In this document: positions 31,564 to 41,275 of the stretch, one piece after another
Layout: each line of letters opens with the position of its first letter
Numbering within the stretch: position 1 is the stretch's first letter
Assembly: GCA_016935015.1 (NCBI GenBank)
Contig: JAFGRT010000145.1
Coordinates: forward strand, 1-64,000
Source of the DNA: Acidobacteriota bacterium
GTDB lineage: Bacteria; Acidobacteriota; JAAYUB01
Length of the DNA: 64,000 nucleotides
Direction: 5' to 3'
Made by a program: the position numbers and the translations under genes
The notes under the pieces: model-generated
Databases searched by the model: none
Seen by the model: the letters and a program-made list of their open reading frames with translations, nothing else
What the model was told of the DNA's origin: nothing

Positions 31564-31734
31564 TCAGGAACCCAGCGACGAACAACCGGTGGCGTTGCAG
31601 GGCGAGCTTAACGGCGCCGAATCGCCCGCGTTTTTGCAGCCCGTGCCGAGAATTTCGTCAGCGACCAGTTCGATCTTGATCAGCTGTGGTTTTTCATACG
31701 GTAATTTGGTTTCCGCTGGACTTTCATTCTTCAT
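31564..31734 (-). CDS. Candidate RiPP precursor peptide
   Basis: MKNESPAETKLPYEKPQLIKIELVADEILGTGCKNAGDSAPLSSPCNATGCSSLGS (56 aa; alternative start 31743). Acidic leader with YxxPxL, Gly/Cys/Ser-rich tail; overlaps the 3' end of the rSAM gene. Confidence 0.75.
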   Translation of the reverse strand: MKNESPAETKLPYEKPQLIKIELVADEILGTGCKNAGDSAPLSSPCNATGCSSLGS

Positions 31735-32833
31735 CACAACCATATCCTTCACAATAGGTTTCGAGGCTTTCCCGGCGATGATGTCCCACCGCGCACAGAA
31801 ACTCGGATGGCTGGTGTTCATCGCCGGTCTCCAAGGTAAAAAAGGCCGGGCAATAGCCGCACAGGAACCAGGCCTCACAATCGGTGCAAGGGGAATCCGG
31901 CCGCAGGGTCCGGGTTCGGATGTCGGCCAGGGTGCCGGTCCAACCGTCGAAAAACGAAACGGTCCGCAAGTCGGCCGTCAGGGCGTCCATCAGCAGGCAC
32001 GGCTGCAGCCGGCCGGTAGCGGTGACATGAAACGTGGTCATGCCGGCGCCGCAGGGGTAAAGACGCGACGTCCGCGGTACCGCCTGCATCCGCTTGCGAA
32101 AATCCAGCCACCTCTCCCGCCGCTCGGGGGAGGCCAGCTCGCGAGCCACGGCTTCGGCCGGCGGCACGCGCAGCTGCACCGGTGACCGGTCGCCGTTGAA
32201 GCGTGGAAACAGGGCGGCGTCGAAGCGAAAGGGCACGTGCAGGTCGGCGGCCAGCTGCTCCAGGGCGGTGAGTTCATGGGCGTTTTCCGTCATCAGGATG
32301 GTTTTGAGTTTCACCCGCAGCTGACGATCCATGAGCCGCCGCACATTGCGCAGTGTGCGGTCATGCGAGCCGGCCACTCCGGTGATCCGCTCATGAGTGG
32401 CGGCGGTGGCGCCGTAAAGGGTGATCTCCACGGCCAGGGGTGGAAACTCCGTCAGCAGGTCCAAATGATCCACCGGCAGATGACAACCGCTGCTGAACAC
32501 GGTGACGATGAGACCCGCACTCCGCGCCTGTCGGTAAATGGCATCGAAATCGGGGTGCACCAGCGGCTCGCCGCCCGTCAGCAACAAATACAGACAACCG
32601 GCCTGCCGGATCTCGTCGATGAGTTCCAGCCAGCGCCGGGTGGGCAGTTCCCCCGCCGATGGCGTCGCGGAACGGCCAGGCTCGGCCGCGTAGCAGTGCA
32701 GACAGCGCAGGGGGCAGCGGCGCGTCAGTTCCAGGCTGCCGGAAACAGGCACGCGCTGGCGGAACACCTTTTCGCTGAGGTTTTTCCAAAAATACAGCGC
32801 GGTGGGTGGATTTGTCCGGAGGCAGTCCGTCAC
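31724..32833 (-). CDS. Radical SAM/SPASM peptide-maturation protein
   Basis: LTRRCPLRCLHCYAAEPG (CxxxCxxC); SPASM-type Cys set YPCGAGMTTFHVTATGRLQPCLLM...CTDCEAWFLCGYCPAF...CAVG. Confidence 0.92.
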   Translation of the reverse strand: MTDCLRTNPPTALYFWKNLSEKVFRQRVPVSGSLELTRRCPLRCLHCYAAEPGRSATPSAGELPTRRWLELIDEIRQAGCLYLLLTGGEPLVHPDFDAIYRQARSAGLIVTVFSSGCHLPVDHLDLLTEFPPLAVEITLYGATAATHERITGVAGSHDRTLRNVRRLMDRQLRVKLKTILMTENAHELTALEQLAADLHVPFRFDAALFPRFNGDRSPVQLRVPPAEAVARELASPERRERWLDFRKRMQAVPRTSRLYPCGAGMTTFHVTATGRLQPCLLMDALTADLRTVSFFDGWTGTLADIRTRTLRPDSPCTDCEAWFLCGYCPAFFTLETGDEHQPSEFLCAVGHHRRESLETYCEGYGCDEE

Positions 32834-33150
32834 GGGGATACCTCCTCCAGCAATTCCGCCGCCCGCAATTGGTGGATGAACTCGCCGAGGTCGGCCTGGG
32901 CCTGGGCCGGCGACACGTCGAAACGGTGCAGCAGCGCGGCGTGCAGCTGGGCCAGATCACGGCGGCCGTCCAGCTGCTCCCAGATGAACCGCCCCACCTC
33001 GTTCACGGCAAAAATCTGCTGCAGGTCGGCCAGGCGTCCCTTGACGGGCACCAGCAGAAACTCCCCGGCGACTTCCCGGGTGACCACATGGTCGATCTGG
33101 CGAAACACCATGTGGGAATGCTCCAGGTAGTGGTTTGGCTGTTCGGTCAT
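32830..33150 (-). CDS. PqqD-like RiPP recognition element protein
   Basis: VFRQIDHVVTREVAGEFLLVPVKGRLADLQQIFAVNEVGRFIWEQLDGRRDLAQLHAALLHRFDVSPAQAQADLGEFIHQLRAAELL; ATGA overlap with the rSAM gene. Confidence 0.85.
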   Translation of the reverse strand: MTEQPNHYLEHSHMVFRQIDHVVTREVAGEFLLVPVKGRLADLQQIFAVNEVGRFIWEQLDGRRDLAQLHAALLHRFDVSPAQAQADLGEFIHQLRAAELLEEVSP

Positions 33151-33157
33151 ACTTGGG

Positions 33158-36100
33158 CTACTGAATCATCAGCGCCGGATCTCCCAAAAGGTTGTAAATG
33201 AGCATCATCTCCCGCGTACCGTCGGCGGCGGCGAATGCCGCCAGCATCCGCTGCAGGGCATCGCCCAGCACCGGCACATGTTCCTGATAGATGGCCCGAA
33301 TCAGCTCCCGATTCATGGCCAGGGCGTCGGGATGCCGGGACAAACCGCTGGGCGACCAGACGGCCACCGCCCCGCCCTGGGGCTGAAGCACCAGAACTTC
33401 GCCCAGGGTCCGGTAACCGGGGATGGCGAACTGGCCGAGGACACAGGTGAAAGCGGCCAGCACCGGCGGGCGGTCGTCATTGCCGAGCTGCGCCACGTCC
33501 ACCGAGCGCAGCAGGCCTTCCTGAGCCAGTCGGTCCACGGCGGCGTGGCCCAGGTAGTTCACGAAACCGACGCCGGCGCGCAGGTTGTGGGCGGTCAGCT
33601 GCCGGGCCGTGACGGCATCCACGTCCTCCAGGGACACATGGGCGATCCGGTGGCCGGCGGGAATGTCATCGGCCAGTGCGTCCGTATCCGCCGGGAAATT
33701 GCCGCCGGCATCCGGATTGTCGGAGAGGAGCAGCACACTGTTCCGCCAGGCATTCTGACCCGCTTCGAAACCGGTCACCTTGGCCAGGTAGTCGGACAGC
33801 TCGGCTTCCGTGACGGCCGGGATCCGGCCGACGATCATTTCCGGCCGGCCGTCATTGCCGGCCACATCGGCCAGCAGATGATCGGCCGGAAAGAGCCCGT
33901 CGGCCGTGCTAACCAGGAGGGGCGGCACCAGGTTGTCACCCCGTCCCTGACAATCCTGGTAATCGAAGGTACCCTTCCCCAACAGCAGCACGTAACGCGG
34001 CGGCGTCGCCCACTCCTGCCAGGCAAAGCCCAGGAACTCCCGCACCGCGTGGGGCGTGGCCAGGCCATGGCCGAATTCGTCCTGAATCTGTTCCAGCTCC
34101 ACCACGGCCGTCGTCAGGCCCGTGAAGCGCCGGTATTCGGCGAACGCGGCGGCACCGTCGGCCAGGGCGGCCGGGGTGATCACCAGGTATTCGGCGGGCG
34201 CCATTTGGCGAAGCGCGCCGGCAGCCGGGCGGCCCGCCAGAGCCGGCGGCCGCCGGAAACCGGCCGCCGAGACGGCCAGATACTGGTTCTCGAGAGAGGC
34301 GGGTGTAAAACTGACGCGATGCCCGTCGGCCGCGGCGGTGATAGTGACGCCCCGCAGCCGTCGCGGCGCCGCCGGGCGCGTGACGTCCAGAACGAGAATG
34401 GCCGGGTCGGTGAAACCGCCGACGGTGCAGTGGCCGGCGCCGTGACGCCGCACCAGCATCTCGTCCATCGTGGTCTGTCCGACACGCGTGCAGGTCACAT
34501 CAAAGGAATCGACGTAGAAGACGCTATGGGGCGCGCAGGTATCCAGCAGTCCGCGAACTTCGATTTCATTGGTGCCGTGTTGCAGACAGCTCGAGGCGAA
34601 CCTCAGCGACAGCCGGTACGATTCCGTGCCTTGCCAGAAGCCCTCACCCACGACTTCGCCGTTTACCGCCACGCGGACATGGTGTTCACCGGCGCCGCAG
34701 TTCGTATCGGATACGCCCTTCAGCTGGACATCCAGAGTCGCCCAGCCGAAGGGGACGATCTCCGGCAGCTCCACGGCGAATGACTTCTTCCCATAGCGCG
34801 GGTCGCCGGCCACGATGTAGTCCCAGTGCCAGAAGTCGGCCCGGGGATCCCGATAGAAGGCCGGCACCGGAAAGCGGTCTTCCTCAAAATGGAATGTCGC
34901 CGTCAGCACGCTGGCCGCGTTCCCGGCGGCGGGCGCGGCCTCCTCCACGTCCTCCATGGCCAGACCCGTGCCGGGACTGAGCCAGTAGACGTTGTGGGGG
35001 GCATAGGGATCGGCGGCTTCCTGGCTGTAGAAGAGCAGGCCCGCCGGTTCGGCGCTGGGCAGGTACGGTACCGGTTGCCCCTGGCACGTCAGTGCGAATT
35101 CCAGATTCTCTATCCGGTCCATGACATCGGTCGCCGAAAGGCCCAACCGCTCGGCCATCTCGCCGGTGGTGATGAAACAAAGCCCGGCCGCACCGGTGCT
35201 GATCTTCAGCCGTTCGGCGGGAAGGGCCTTGTCCGTTGACGGACCCGGGCGAGCATTCGGCGCCATCCGACTCGTCGCCGCCACCGCCGGCACGGCGGCC
35301 GGTCGGCGCTGGTAGCCGTAGGCCAGCAGTTCGTCCGCGGCGGCGCCGGGAGCGAATCCCGCCCGCTCCGCCGCGGGGATCCGGATCCGGAACGGGCCAT
35401 GGATGCGGCGCCGGCCGTGCGGCTCCATTTCCACCAGCCGGTAGACGTAATCCTGATCCGGTTCGGCCGATTCGTCCACCCAGGCGTAGTCCCCGCCATG
35501 GCCGGTCACCAGCAGGCCGGGAATCAGAGTGTCATTCACCTGTTCCCAGGCACCGTTGACCGGGTCCAGGCGTTGGACCTCGAAGCCGATGGTGCCCACC
35601 TCCGAGGCGGTAGTCCAGCGCACCACGGCCTGGCCGTGCCGAAGGGAGGCGTCAAAGGCCGACACCAGCGCCAGGGTGGGCAGGTCGTCGCCGGCGTTGA
35701 GCTGCAGGGGGCAGAGGGGCCCGAAGGTGAACGTGGCCCGGGCCTGGCTGGTGTTGCCGGTCTCGTCGAGAAAGGTGGCCCGGGTGCCGTTGCTGCCGGA
35801 GCCGGTGACGTCGACGGTCGCCGCGTCGCCGCTGGTGATGGAAACATCATCAATGTACCAGCCGGCCCACTGCCAGCTTTCATCGGTGGTGATGATCCAG
35901 CGCCATTGCACGCTGGCCTGATTGTCGGCATAAGCCGACGCGTCATGCGTGTACTGACTCCAGGCGTTATCAGCCCGCGTCGAATCCGGATTGCGATAAA
36001 TTGTCGTCCACGTACCGCTCCCGACGCGCCGCTGGAAGCGGGCGAGGTCATATGTTCGGCGTTCAATTTCCAGCCATTCCCAGTAGGAAATCTGCACCCC

Positions 36101-37738
36101 GGTCACTCCGGTAAAGTCGTAAACAGGAGAATACAGGATCACGCCCGTGTCGATATCGTTCCCGTACAAATCATCGAGATCCGTGCCCCAGCAATCGGTG
36201 CCGGTGGCGGTGTGGTCGTCGTCGGGGCCGCCGTTGCCGAAGCAGTTGGAGGAACAGTTGCCGCCGCTGAGGGGCGAGCGGGTGGCGGGATCGCCCAGTT
36301 CCCAGTTGATGGCCGGCGAGCCGTCGGCGGAGCCGGTGGTCCAGCCGGATGCGCCCGATTCGAAATCGTAGAAATAGCTGATCCCGGGAGGGGTGACATC
36401 CACATTGTAGGCCAGGGTGGGCGTGGTGCCCGCCGCCGCCGTGCCGGGGTTCCAGGTGATGTCGCCCGTCCCGCCCACGCTGGGCTGGCTGACGATGCTC
36501 CCCTGGGTCACCGACGCACTGCCGGCGTAGACGGCGCCCGAACCGGGGACGTTGGCCGTCACCAGGTTGGATGCGGAAAAGGTGATGGCCTGGGCCGAGG
36601 GATTGAACACCGACACCAGCACCCGCACCCGGGTGGTGCTGCCGCCCACGGGCGGATTGGGGCCGGACACGTGGCTCACCGTCTGGGTGATAAACGGCTT
36701 GACGGGCACCCCGGCGGCATCGGTTTGCAAGTAGATGCGGAACGTATCGGGTTGCGGCTGGCTGCTGGGCGGCGGCGCGGCGCCGCTGGCGTCGGCGGCC
36801 AGGTAACTGCCGATGTAGATCGTGCCCGAGTTGGGGTTGTTGAGGGTATACGTCAGGTTCCAGAGGCCGTAATCGGCGGCCCATTCGGTGGTGGTCCAGC
36901 CGGTGTAGGTGACGTTCTGCCAGACGGTGGCGCCGCTGACGGCGTTGGTCTGGGAGAAGCTGCCGGTGCGGCTGGTCATGGTGAAGGAACCGGCGCTGTC
37001 GCCGTCGAACTCGTTGAGATCCACCTCGCAACCCGAGACCACATAGGGATAGAGGAGGTAGGTGATGGTCGTGGTGCCGCCGGTCACGCCCGTCGCGATG
37101 TACGATTCGGCATAGATGTTCAGCTCAGTGCCGCCGCCGGTGGGATCGCCGTCGTTGGCGCGGATGCCGTAGGCGTTGACGTCGTCGCCGGTGGTCACCG
37201 CCGACGACATATCCACCTGCAGGCGCCAGTGCCCGGCGGTGGGAGTAGACACGGTGGCCAGATTCAGCCAGGCGTTGTCCGAACCGGCCGGGCCGGTGCT
37301 GTTGCCGGTGATGACGGCCACCTGGGTGCCGGCGGGGTTGAAGAGGGTATAGGTCGCCGCCGAATCGTAGGTACCGACAGCGACATCATGGTTGGCGCCG
37401 AATCCGACGTCGGCGTCGAAGATGTCCACCTGGAGCTGGGTTAAACCGCCCACCACCTCGATGTAGTAATTGACCGGCGCGTTCAGGCCCGGCGCCGTGG
37501 CGCAGCTGACGAAGTCGCCGTTGGCCAGGGCATAGGCCGAACCATGCTGCATGAACTGGCGGTTGGTGGGCGTGGCCGCGCCGAACACCCACGGCCCGAT
37601 GCCGATCACGAGCAGAGCCGCCACCGCGACCGGCCAAAGCCGAACGGCACGGCGCCCGGGCGCCGCCACGGACGAATGAGAGCCGGTATGATGGAAATCC
37701 ACGGCGAAAGGCACAGCCCCGGAGCGAATGGGTCGCAT
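33158..37738 (-). CDS. Secreted gingipain-like (C25 family) cysteine peptidase, 1526 aa
   Basis: TM/signal N-terminus; C-terminal YLVITPAALADGAAAFAEYRRFTGLTTAVVELEQI...RYVLLLGKGTFDY...GRIPAVTEAELSDYLAKV...GFVNYLGHAAVDRLA...PPVLAAFTCVLGQF...YNLLGDPALMIQ. AGGAGG 5 nt before ATG. Confidence 0.85.
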   Translation of the reverse strand: MRPIRSGAVPFAVDFHHTGSHSSVAAPGRRAVRLWPVAVAALLVIGIGPWVFGAATPTNRQFMQHGSAYALANGDFVSCATAPGLNAPVNYYIEVVGGLTQLQVDIFDADVGFGANHDVAVGTYDSAATYTLFNPAGTQVAVITGNSTGPAGSDNAWLNLATVSTPTAGHWRLQVDMSSAVTTGDDVNAYGIRANDGDPTGGGTELNIYAESYIATGVTGGTTTITYLLYPYVVSGCEVDLNEFDGDSAGSFTMTSRTGSFSQTNAVSGATVWQNVTYTGWTTTEWAADYGLWNLTYTLNNPNSGTIYIGSYLAADASGAAPPPSSQPQPDTFRIYLQTDAAGVPVKPFITQTVSHVSGPNPPVGGSTTRVRVLVSVFNPSAQAITFSASNLVTANVPGSGAVYAGSASVTQGSIVSQPSVGGTGDITWNPGTAAAGTTPTLAYNVDVTPPGISYFYDFESGASGWTTGSADGSPAINWELGDPATRSPLSGGNCSSNCFGNGGPDDDHTATGTDCWGTDLDDLYGNDIDTGVILYSPVYDFTGVTGVQISYWEWLEIERRTYDLARFQRRVGSGTWTTIYRNPDSTRADNAWSQYTHDASAYADNQASVQWRWIITTDESWQWAGWYIDDVSITSGDAATVDVTGSGSNGTRATFLDETGNTSQARATFTFGPLCPLQLNAGDDLPTLALVSAFDASLRHGQAVVRWTTASEVGTIGFEVQRLDPVNGAWEQVNDTLIPGLLVTGHGGDYAWVDESAEPDQDYVYRLVEMEPHGRRRIHGPFRIRIPAAERAGFAPGAAADELLAYGYQRRPAAVPAVAATSRMAPNARPGPSTDKALPAERLKISTGAAGLCFITTGEMAERLGLSATDVMDRIENLEFALTCQGQPVPYLPSAEPAGLLFYSQEAADPYAPHNVYWLSPGTGLAMEDVEEAAPAAGNAASVLTATFHFEEDRFPVPAFYRDPRADFWHWDYIVAGDPRYGKKSFAVELPEIVPFGWATLDVQLKGVSDTNCGAGEHHVRVAVNGEVVGEGFWQGTESYRLSLRFASSCLQHGTNEIEVRGLLDTCAPHSVFYVDSFDVTCTRVGQTTMDEMLVRRHGAGHCTVGGFTDPAILVLDVTRPAAPRRLRGVTITAAADGHRVSFTPASLENQYLAVSAAGFRRPPALAGRPAAGALRQMAPAEYLVITPAALADGAAAFAEYRRFTGLTTAVVELEQIQDEFGHGLATPHAVREFLGFAWQEWATPPRYVLLLGKGTFDYQDCQGRGDNLVPPLLVSTADGLFPADHLLADVAGNDGRPEMIVGRIPAVTEAELSDYLAKVTGFEAGQNAWRNSVLLLSDNPDAGGNFPADTDALADDIPAGHRIAHVSLEDVDAVTARQLTAHNLRAGVGFVNYLGHAAVDRLAQEGLLRSVDVAQLGNDDRPPVLAAFTCVLGQFAIPGYRTLGEVLVLQPQGGAVAVWSPSGLSRHPDALAMNRELIRAIYQEHVPVLGDALQRMLAAFAAADGTREMMLIYNLLGDPALMIQ

Positions 37739-37810
37739 CCTATCCTCCTGCGCTACATGTTTTACAGACTATATCGACAGACGGCCTGTTCGACTCACAA
37801 ATTCATCATT

Positions 37811-37840
37811 ATTGTAACATACTAATTCTTATAGCGTAAA
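37811..37840 (-). promoter_or_regulatory. Candidate sigma-70-type promoter for the C25/RiPP-like operon
   Basis: Minus strand TTTACG, 18-bp spacer, TACAAT, in the AT-rich gap upstream of 37738. Confidence 0.4.
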
Positions 37841-37870
37841 TAAAGATTTGCGTCCTCCGGACCAGAATAC

Positions 37871-37884
37871 GTGACCCGGGTCAC
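37871..37884. promoter_or_regulatory. CRP/FNR-like palindrome
   Basis: GTGACCCGGGTCAC, perfect 14-bp palindrome; with flanks matches GTGA-N6-TCACA; about 30 bp upstream of the candidate -35. Confidence 0.45.
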
Positions 37885-37948
37885 AACTTCAAGTATTTTT
37901 CTAACGGACCATTTCAGGTTCCCGGCTTCCAGTGCCCGCCGGAAAGAT

Positions 37949-40900
37949 CTATTTCAGCGCCGACAGCACTTCCTTCACCGCCGCCTCCAGCTGCTGGTCG
38001 CGGCCGGCCACGATGACGCCCGGCGCGTTGGCCACCCGGATATCCGGCTCCAGCTGCTGGTTTTCCAGGTAGCGGCCATGTTCGTCCAGCACCCCCACCT
38101 GGGGAATGCCGAACACCAGCGACGGATCGATCTGCCGCTCCCACCACACGGCCGTGCCCGTTCCCGGCACCGGCATGCCGACGGTCTGGCCCAGGTTCAT
38201 CTCCTTGAAGCCGAAAGGAAAAATATGGGCGTCGGAGTAGTTCCCCTCGCCCATGACCACTACCACCGGGCGGGTCCACTTTTCCTGGGGCTCCACGCCG
38301 ATCTTCTTGCCCCGTGGCACGAAGGTCAGGTAGACGTCGCCGCCCAGCAGGGTGCACAGGTCATCGTGCAGCCAGCCGCCGCCGTTGAAGCGGGTGTCCA
38401 CCACCAGGGCCCGGCGGTCGGCGTTGCGGCCGAAGATCTCGGAGAACGTGTCCTTGAACGACTGCGGATTCATGCCGCGCACGTGGACATAGCCGATCCG
38501 GCCGGCGGAAAGCTGATCCACCATGCGCCAGCAGTTTTCCGTCCAGCGCTTGTAGAGCAACTGGCCCGCTTCACGGCCCGCCAGCGGCTTGAAGACCACC
38601 TCCCGGGTTTGGGCCGGATCGTTGGCCGCCCCGAAAACCGCCACCATTTTCTGGCCGGCCATGTGGTTCAGGAGCGGGTGATGATTGCCCCCGCCGCCCA
38701 CGGGCTCGCCGTTGAGACTCAGCAGGATCTCACCCGGCCGGACCGCCGTTTCACTGGTGCTGAAAGGCCCCTCGGCCAGCACTTCCTTCACTTTCAGTCC
38801 GTCCCCCTCGTAGGCGGGATCGAAGAAGAGGCCCAGCTCGGCCGTGTCGTCGGCCGCCTCGTCCGGCTCCGGCCGGTAGCGGCAGCCGGTGTGGGAGCCG
38901 TTGAGCTCGCCCAGCATCTCGCTGAGCATTTCGGCGAAATCGGCGTTGGTGGTGATGTGGGGCAGGAAGCGGGCGTATTCGGCCTTCATGGTTGGCCAAT
39001 CCACGCCGTGCAGATCCTCGACGTAAAACTTTTTGAGGACCTGCCGCCAGGCATGTTCGAAGATATAGGCCCTTTCCTGGGCCGGCCGCAGCGCCATGTC
39101 GGCCTGGACGGCCACCGGTTTGGCCTTGCCCGACTTGGGGTCTACGTTGCGGATCTGGTTGTTGACGCAGACGAAGACGCTCTTGCCGTCCCGGCTGAAG
39201 GTCAGGGTGCCGGGCCGGCGGGCGTTGAGCTCCACCAGGATCTTGGTGGACTTCTTGCGGGTTTCGGTCACCCAGAGGTCATAGCTGCCCCGCGACCGGG
39301 CGAAATAGACCAACGTTTCGCCGTCGGGCGAAAGGTCGGAGACCATGCCCTGGGACGAGTTGATGGTCAGGCGGCGGATGCGGTCCCGGATACCGTCAAA
39401 ATCGATCCGGACGGGTTCGACGTCCGGTTTCTTTTCCTTGTCCGCCTTTTCCGGCCGGTCACCCGTCGCTTCCTTCGCCGCGTCCCGGTCCTTTTTCTTC
39501 TCGGGCTTTTCGTCGGCGAACTCCGCTTCGGGCTTGGTGTAGAGGTCATGATCGGCCTGGCTCAGATACACAGCGTAGACATCCTCCTGGGCGCCGTGGC
39601 CGCCGTGGGAACGCAGGCCCTCCATATCCGAGCTGAAGAGCAGTTGCTTGCCGTCGCGGCTCCAGTAGGGCCGCCGGGAACTGTAGCCGTTGTTGGTGAT
39701 GTTGTGGATTTCACCCGACTCCACGTTCACGACACCGATGTCGGTGGTCCAGCGCTGGTGGGACATGTAGGCCACGGCCAGCCAGCGGCTGTCGGGCGAC
39801 CAGGCATAGCTGACATCACCGTCGCTGTAGGAGAAGAGTTTTTCGTCGGGCACCAGGATCCGCGATTCGCCCGATTCCAGGTCCAGCACCTTCAGGATGG
39901 TGCGCTCTTCGAGGTACGCCATTTTCTTGCCGTCGGGCGACACCAGGGGCTGGAAGGTTTCGGCCGGAATGGCCAGCACGGCCTCCTCCCGCAGCAGGGT
40001 CGAATTGTAGAAATGCTTCTCCTCCTCCCGCTGCAAGATGCACTTATAGATATTCCACGAGCTGTCGCGCTCACCGGCGTAATAGAGGGTCCGGCCGTCG
40101 GGCGACCAGCCGACGCTACGCTCCTGGACCGGGGTATCGGTAATCCGCCGCGTGTTGGGGAACTCCACCGCCGTGACGAACACCTCGCCGCGGTGGACGA
40201 AGGCGATCTCCTTGCCGTCGGGCGAGACGGCCATGTCGTCTGAGGCCGCCTTCACCACGTCGCGAATCACGGCGTTCATATCGAAATCGTTGCGGATCTC
40301 CACAGCGATCTTTCGCGGCGAACCTTCGTCGACGGCGGTCAGCCAGAGTTCGCCGCGGAAACTGTAGGCGATGGTCCGGCCGTCGGCCGATGCGGTGGCG
40401 AACCGGACCGGGTGCGTCTCGTGACGGGTCACCTGCCGCGGGACACCCTCGGCCATCCGCCACACGTTGAACGAACCGCTCTCCTCCGACAGGTAGAACA
40501 GCGTGCCGCCGCCCCAGAAGGGATCGCGATCCTCGCCGTTGAAGGTGGTGAGCTGGCTGAACGTGCCCGACGGCACATCATAGGCCCAGACATCCCGGGT
40601 GACGGAGGACGTATGGTGCTTGCGCCAATAATCCTCATAGCCCTTGACGTCCATGTAGGCGATGGTCCGGCCGTCGGCCGACCAGGCCGCCCGGGCCACG
40701 GCGTGTTCGAGCACCATCTCCGGCATGTGGGCGGCCCGGTCCACTTTATAGAGCTGGGTCATCAGGCCGGAAGGGAAGCCCCGGTAATCGGCCCGTGGGA
40801 ACCGGTAACTGGTAAAGAGCACACACTGGCCGTCGGGGGTCCAGCCGGTGACGATGTCATCGGCCGAATGGAACGTCAGGCGCGTGGGGGTACCCCCTTC

Positions 40901-41191
40901 CACCGGCACGACAAAGACATCGCTATTGCCCAACCGGTCGGTCGAGAAGGCGATGGACCGCCCGTCGGGTGACCAGGCGGGCCAGAAATCCCGGGCGGGA
41001 TGGCTGGTCAGCTGGCGGGCGGTGCCGCCCGTCGTCGCGACGATAAACAGGTTCCCCTGGTACTCGAACACCACCTGGGTCCCGTCCGGCGACAACGCCG
41101 GATAACGGAGCCAGAGCGGCTCGTCGGCGGCACCGGCCAGCGCGCAGAGGCACCCGCCGATAATCAGGGTCAGCATCACGTATTTTTTCAT
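37949..41191 (-). CDS. Tricorn protease-like S41 peptidase with N-terminal PD40 beta-propeller repeats
   Basis: Repeated SPDGxxVxF blades (YPALSPDGTQVVFEYQGNLF, DFWPAWSPDGRSIAFSTDR); C-terminal PDZ and S41 region (IGYVHVRGMNPQSFKDTFSEIFG, DRRALVVDTRFNGGGWLHDDL). Confidence 0.92.
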   Translation of the reverse strand: MKKYVMLTLIIGGCLCALAGAADEPLWLRYPALSPDGTQVVFEYQGNLFIVATTGGTARQLTSHPARDFWPAWSPDGRSIAFSTDRLGNSDVFVVPVEGGTPTRLTFHSADDIVTGWTPDGQCVLFTSYRFPRADYRGFPSGLMTQLYKVDRAAHMPEMVLEHAVARAAWSADGRTIAYMDVKGYEDYWRKHHTSSVTRDVWAYDVPSGTFSQLTTFNGEDRDPFWGGGTLFYLSEESGSFNVWRMAEGVPRQVTRHETHPVRFATASADGRTIAYSFRGELWLTAVDEGSPRKIAVEIRNDFDMNAVIRDVVKAASDDMAVSPDGKEIAFVHRGEVFVTAVEFPNTRRITDTPVQERSVGWSPDGRTLYYAGERDSSWNIYKCILQREEEKHFYNSTLLREEAVLAIPAETFQPLVSPDGKKMAYLEERTILKVLDLESGESRILVPDEKLFSYSDGDVSYAWSPDSRWLAVAYMSHQRWTTDIGVVNVESGEIHNITNNGYSSRRPYWSRDGKQLLFSSDMEGLRSHGGHGAQEDVYAVYLSQADHDLYTKPEAEFADEKPEKKKDRDAAKEATGDRPEKADKEKKPDVEPVRIDFDGIRDRIRRLTINSSQGMVSDLSPDGETLVYFARSRGSYDLWVTETRKKSTKILVELNARRPGTLTFSRDGKSVFVCVNNQIRNVDPKSGKAKPVAVQADMALRPAQERAYIFEHAWRQVLKKFYVEDLHGVDWPTMKAEYARFLPHITTNADFAEMLSEMLGELNGSHTGCRYRPEPDEAADDTAELGLFFDPAYEGDGLKVKEVLAEGPFSTSETAVRPGEILLSLNGEPVGGGGNHHPLLNHMAGQKMVAVFGAANDPAQTREVVFKPLAGREAGQLLYKRWTENCWRMVDQLSAGRIGYVHVRGMNPQSFKDTFSEIFGRNADRRALVVDTRFNGGGWLHDDLCTLLGGDVYLTFVPRGKKIGVEPQEKWTRPVVVVMGEGNYSDAHIFPFGFKEMNLGQTVGMPVPGTGTAVWWERQIDPSLVFGIPQVGVLDEHGRYLENQQLEPDIRVANAPGVIVAGRDQQLEAAVKEVLSALK

Positions 41192-41259
41192 GGCTTACCT
41201 CGGGCTGAAGAATGCGTAATTTTGGTTAACGGCTTACTATACACGGAGCAAGGCGCGAG

Positions 41260-41275
41260 TGCAAATGGTTTGCCA
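41260..41275 (-). promoter_or_regulatory. Candidate sigma-54 promoter upstream of the Tricorn gene
   Basis: Minus-strand TGGCAAACCATTTGCA: TGGCA and TTGCA boxes at canonical spacing, two mismatches to TGGCACGNNNNTTGCW; 69 bp upstream of ATG 41191. Confidence 0.55.

Noticed and set aside
35399-37444. Plus-strand 681-aa ORF
   Set aside because: Antisense of the C25-like peptidase gene; no recognisable domain.
37871-40243. Plus-strand 790-aa ORF
   Set aside because: Antisense of the Tricorn-like gene.
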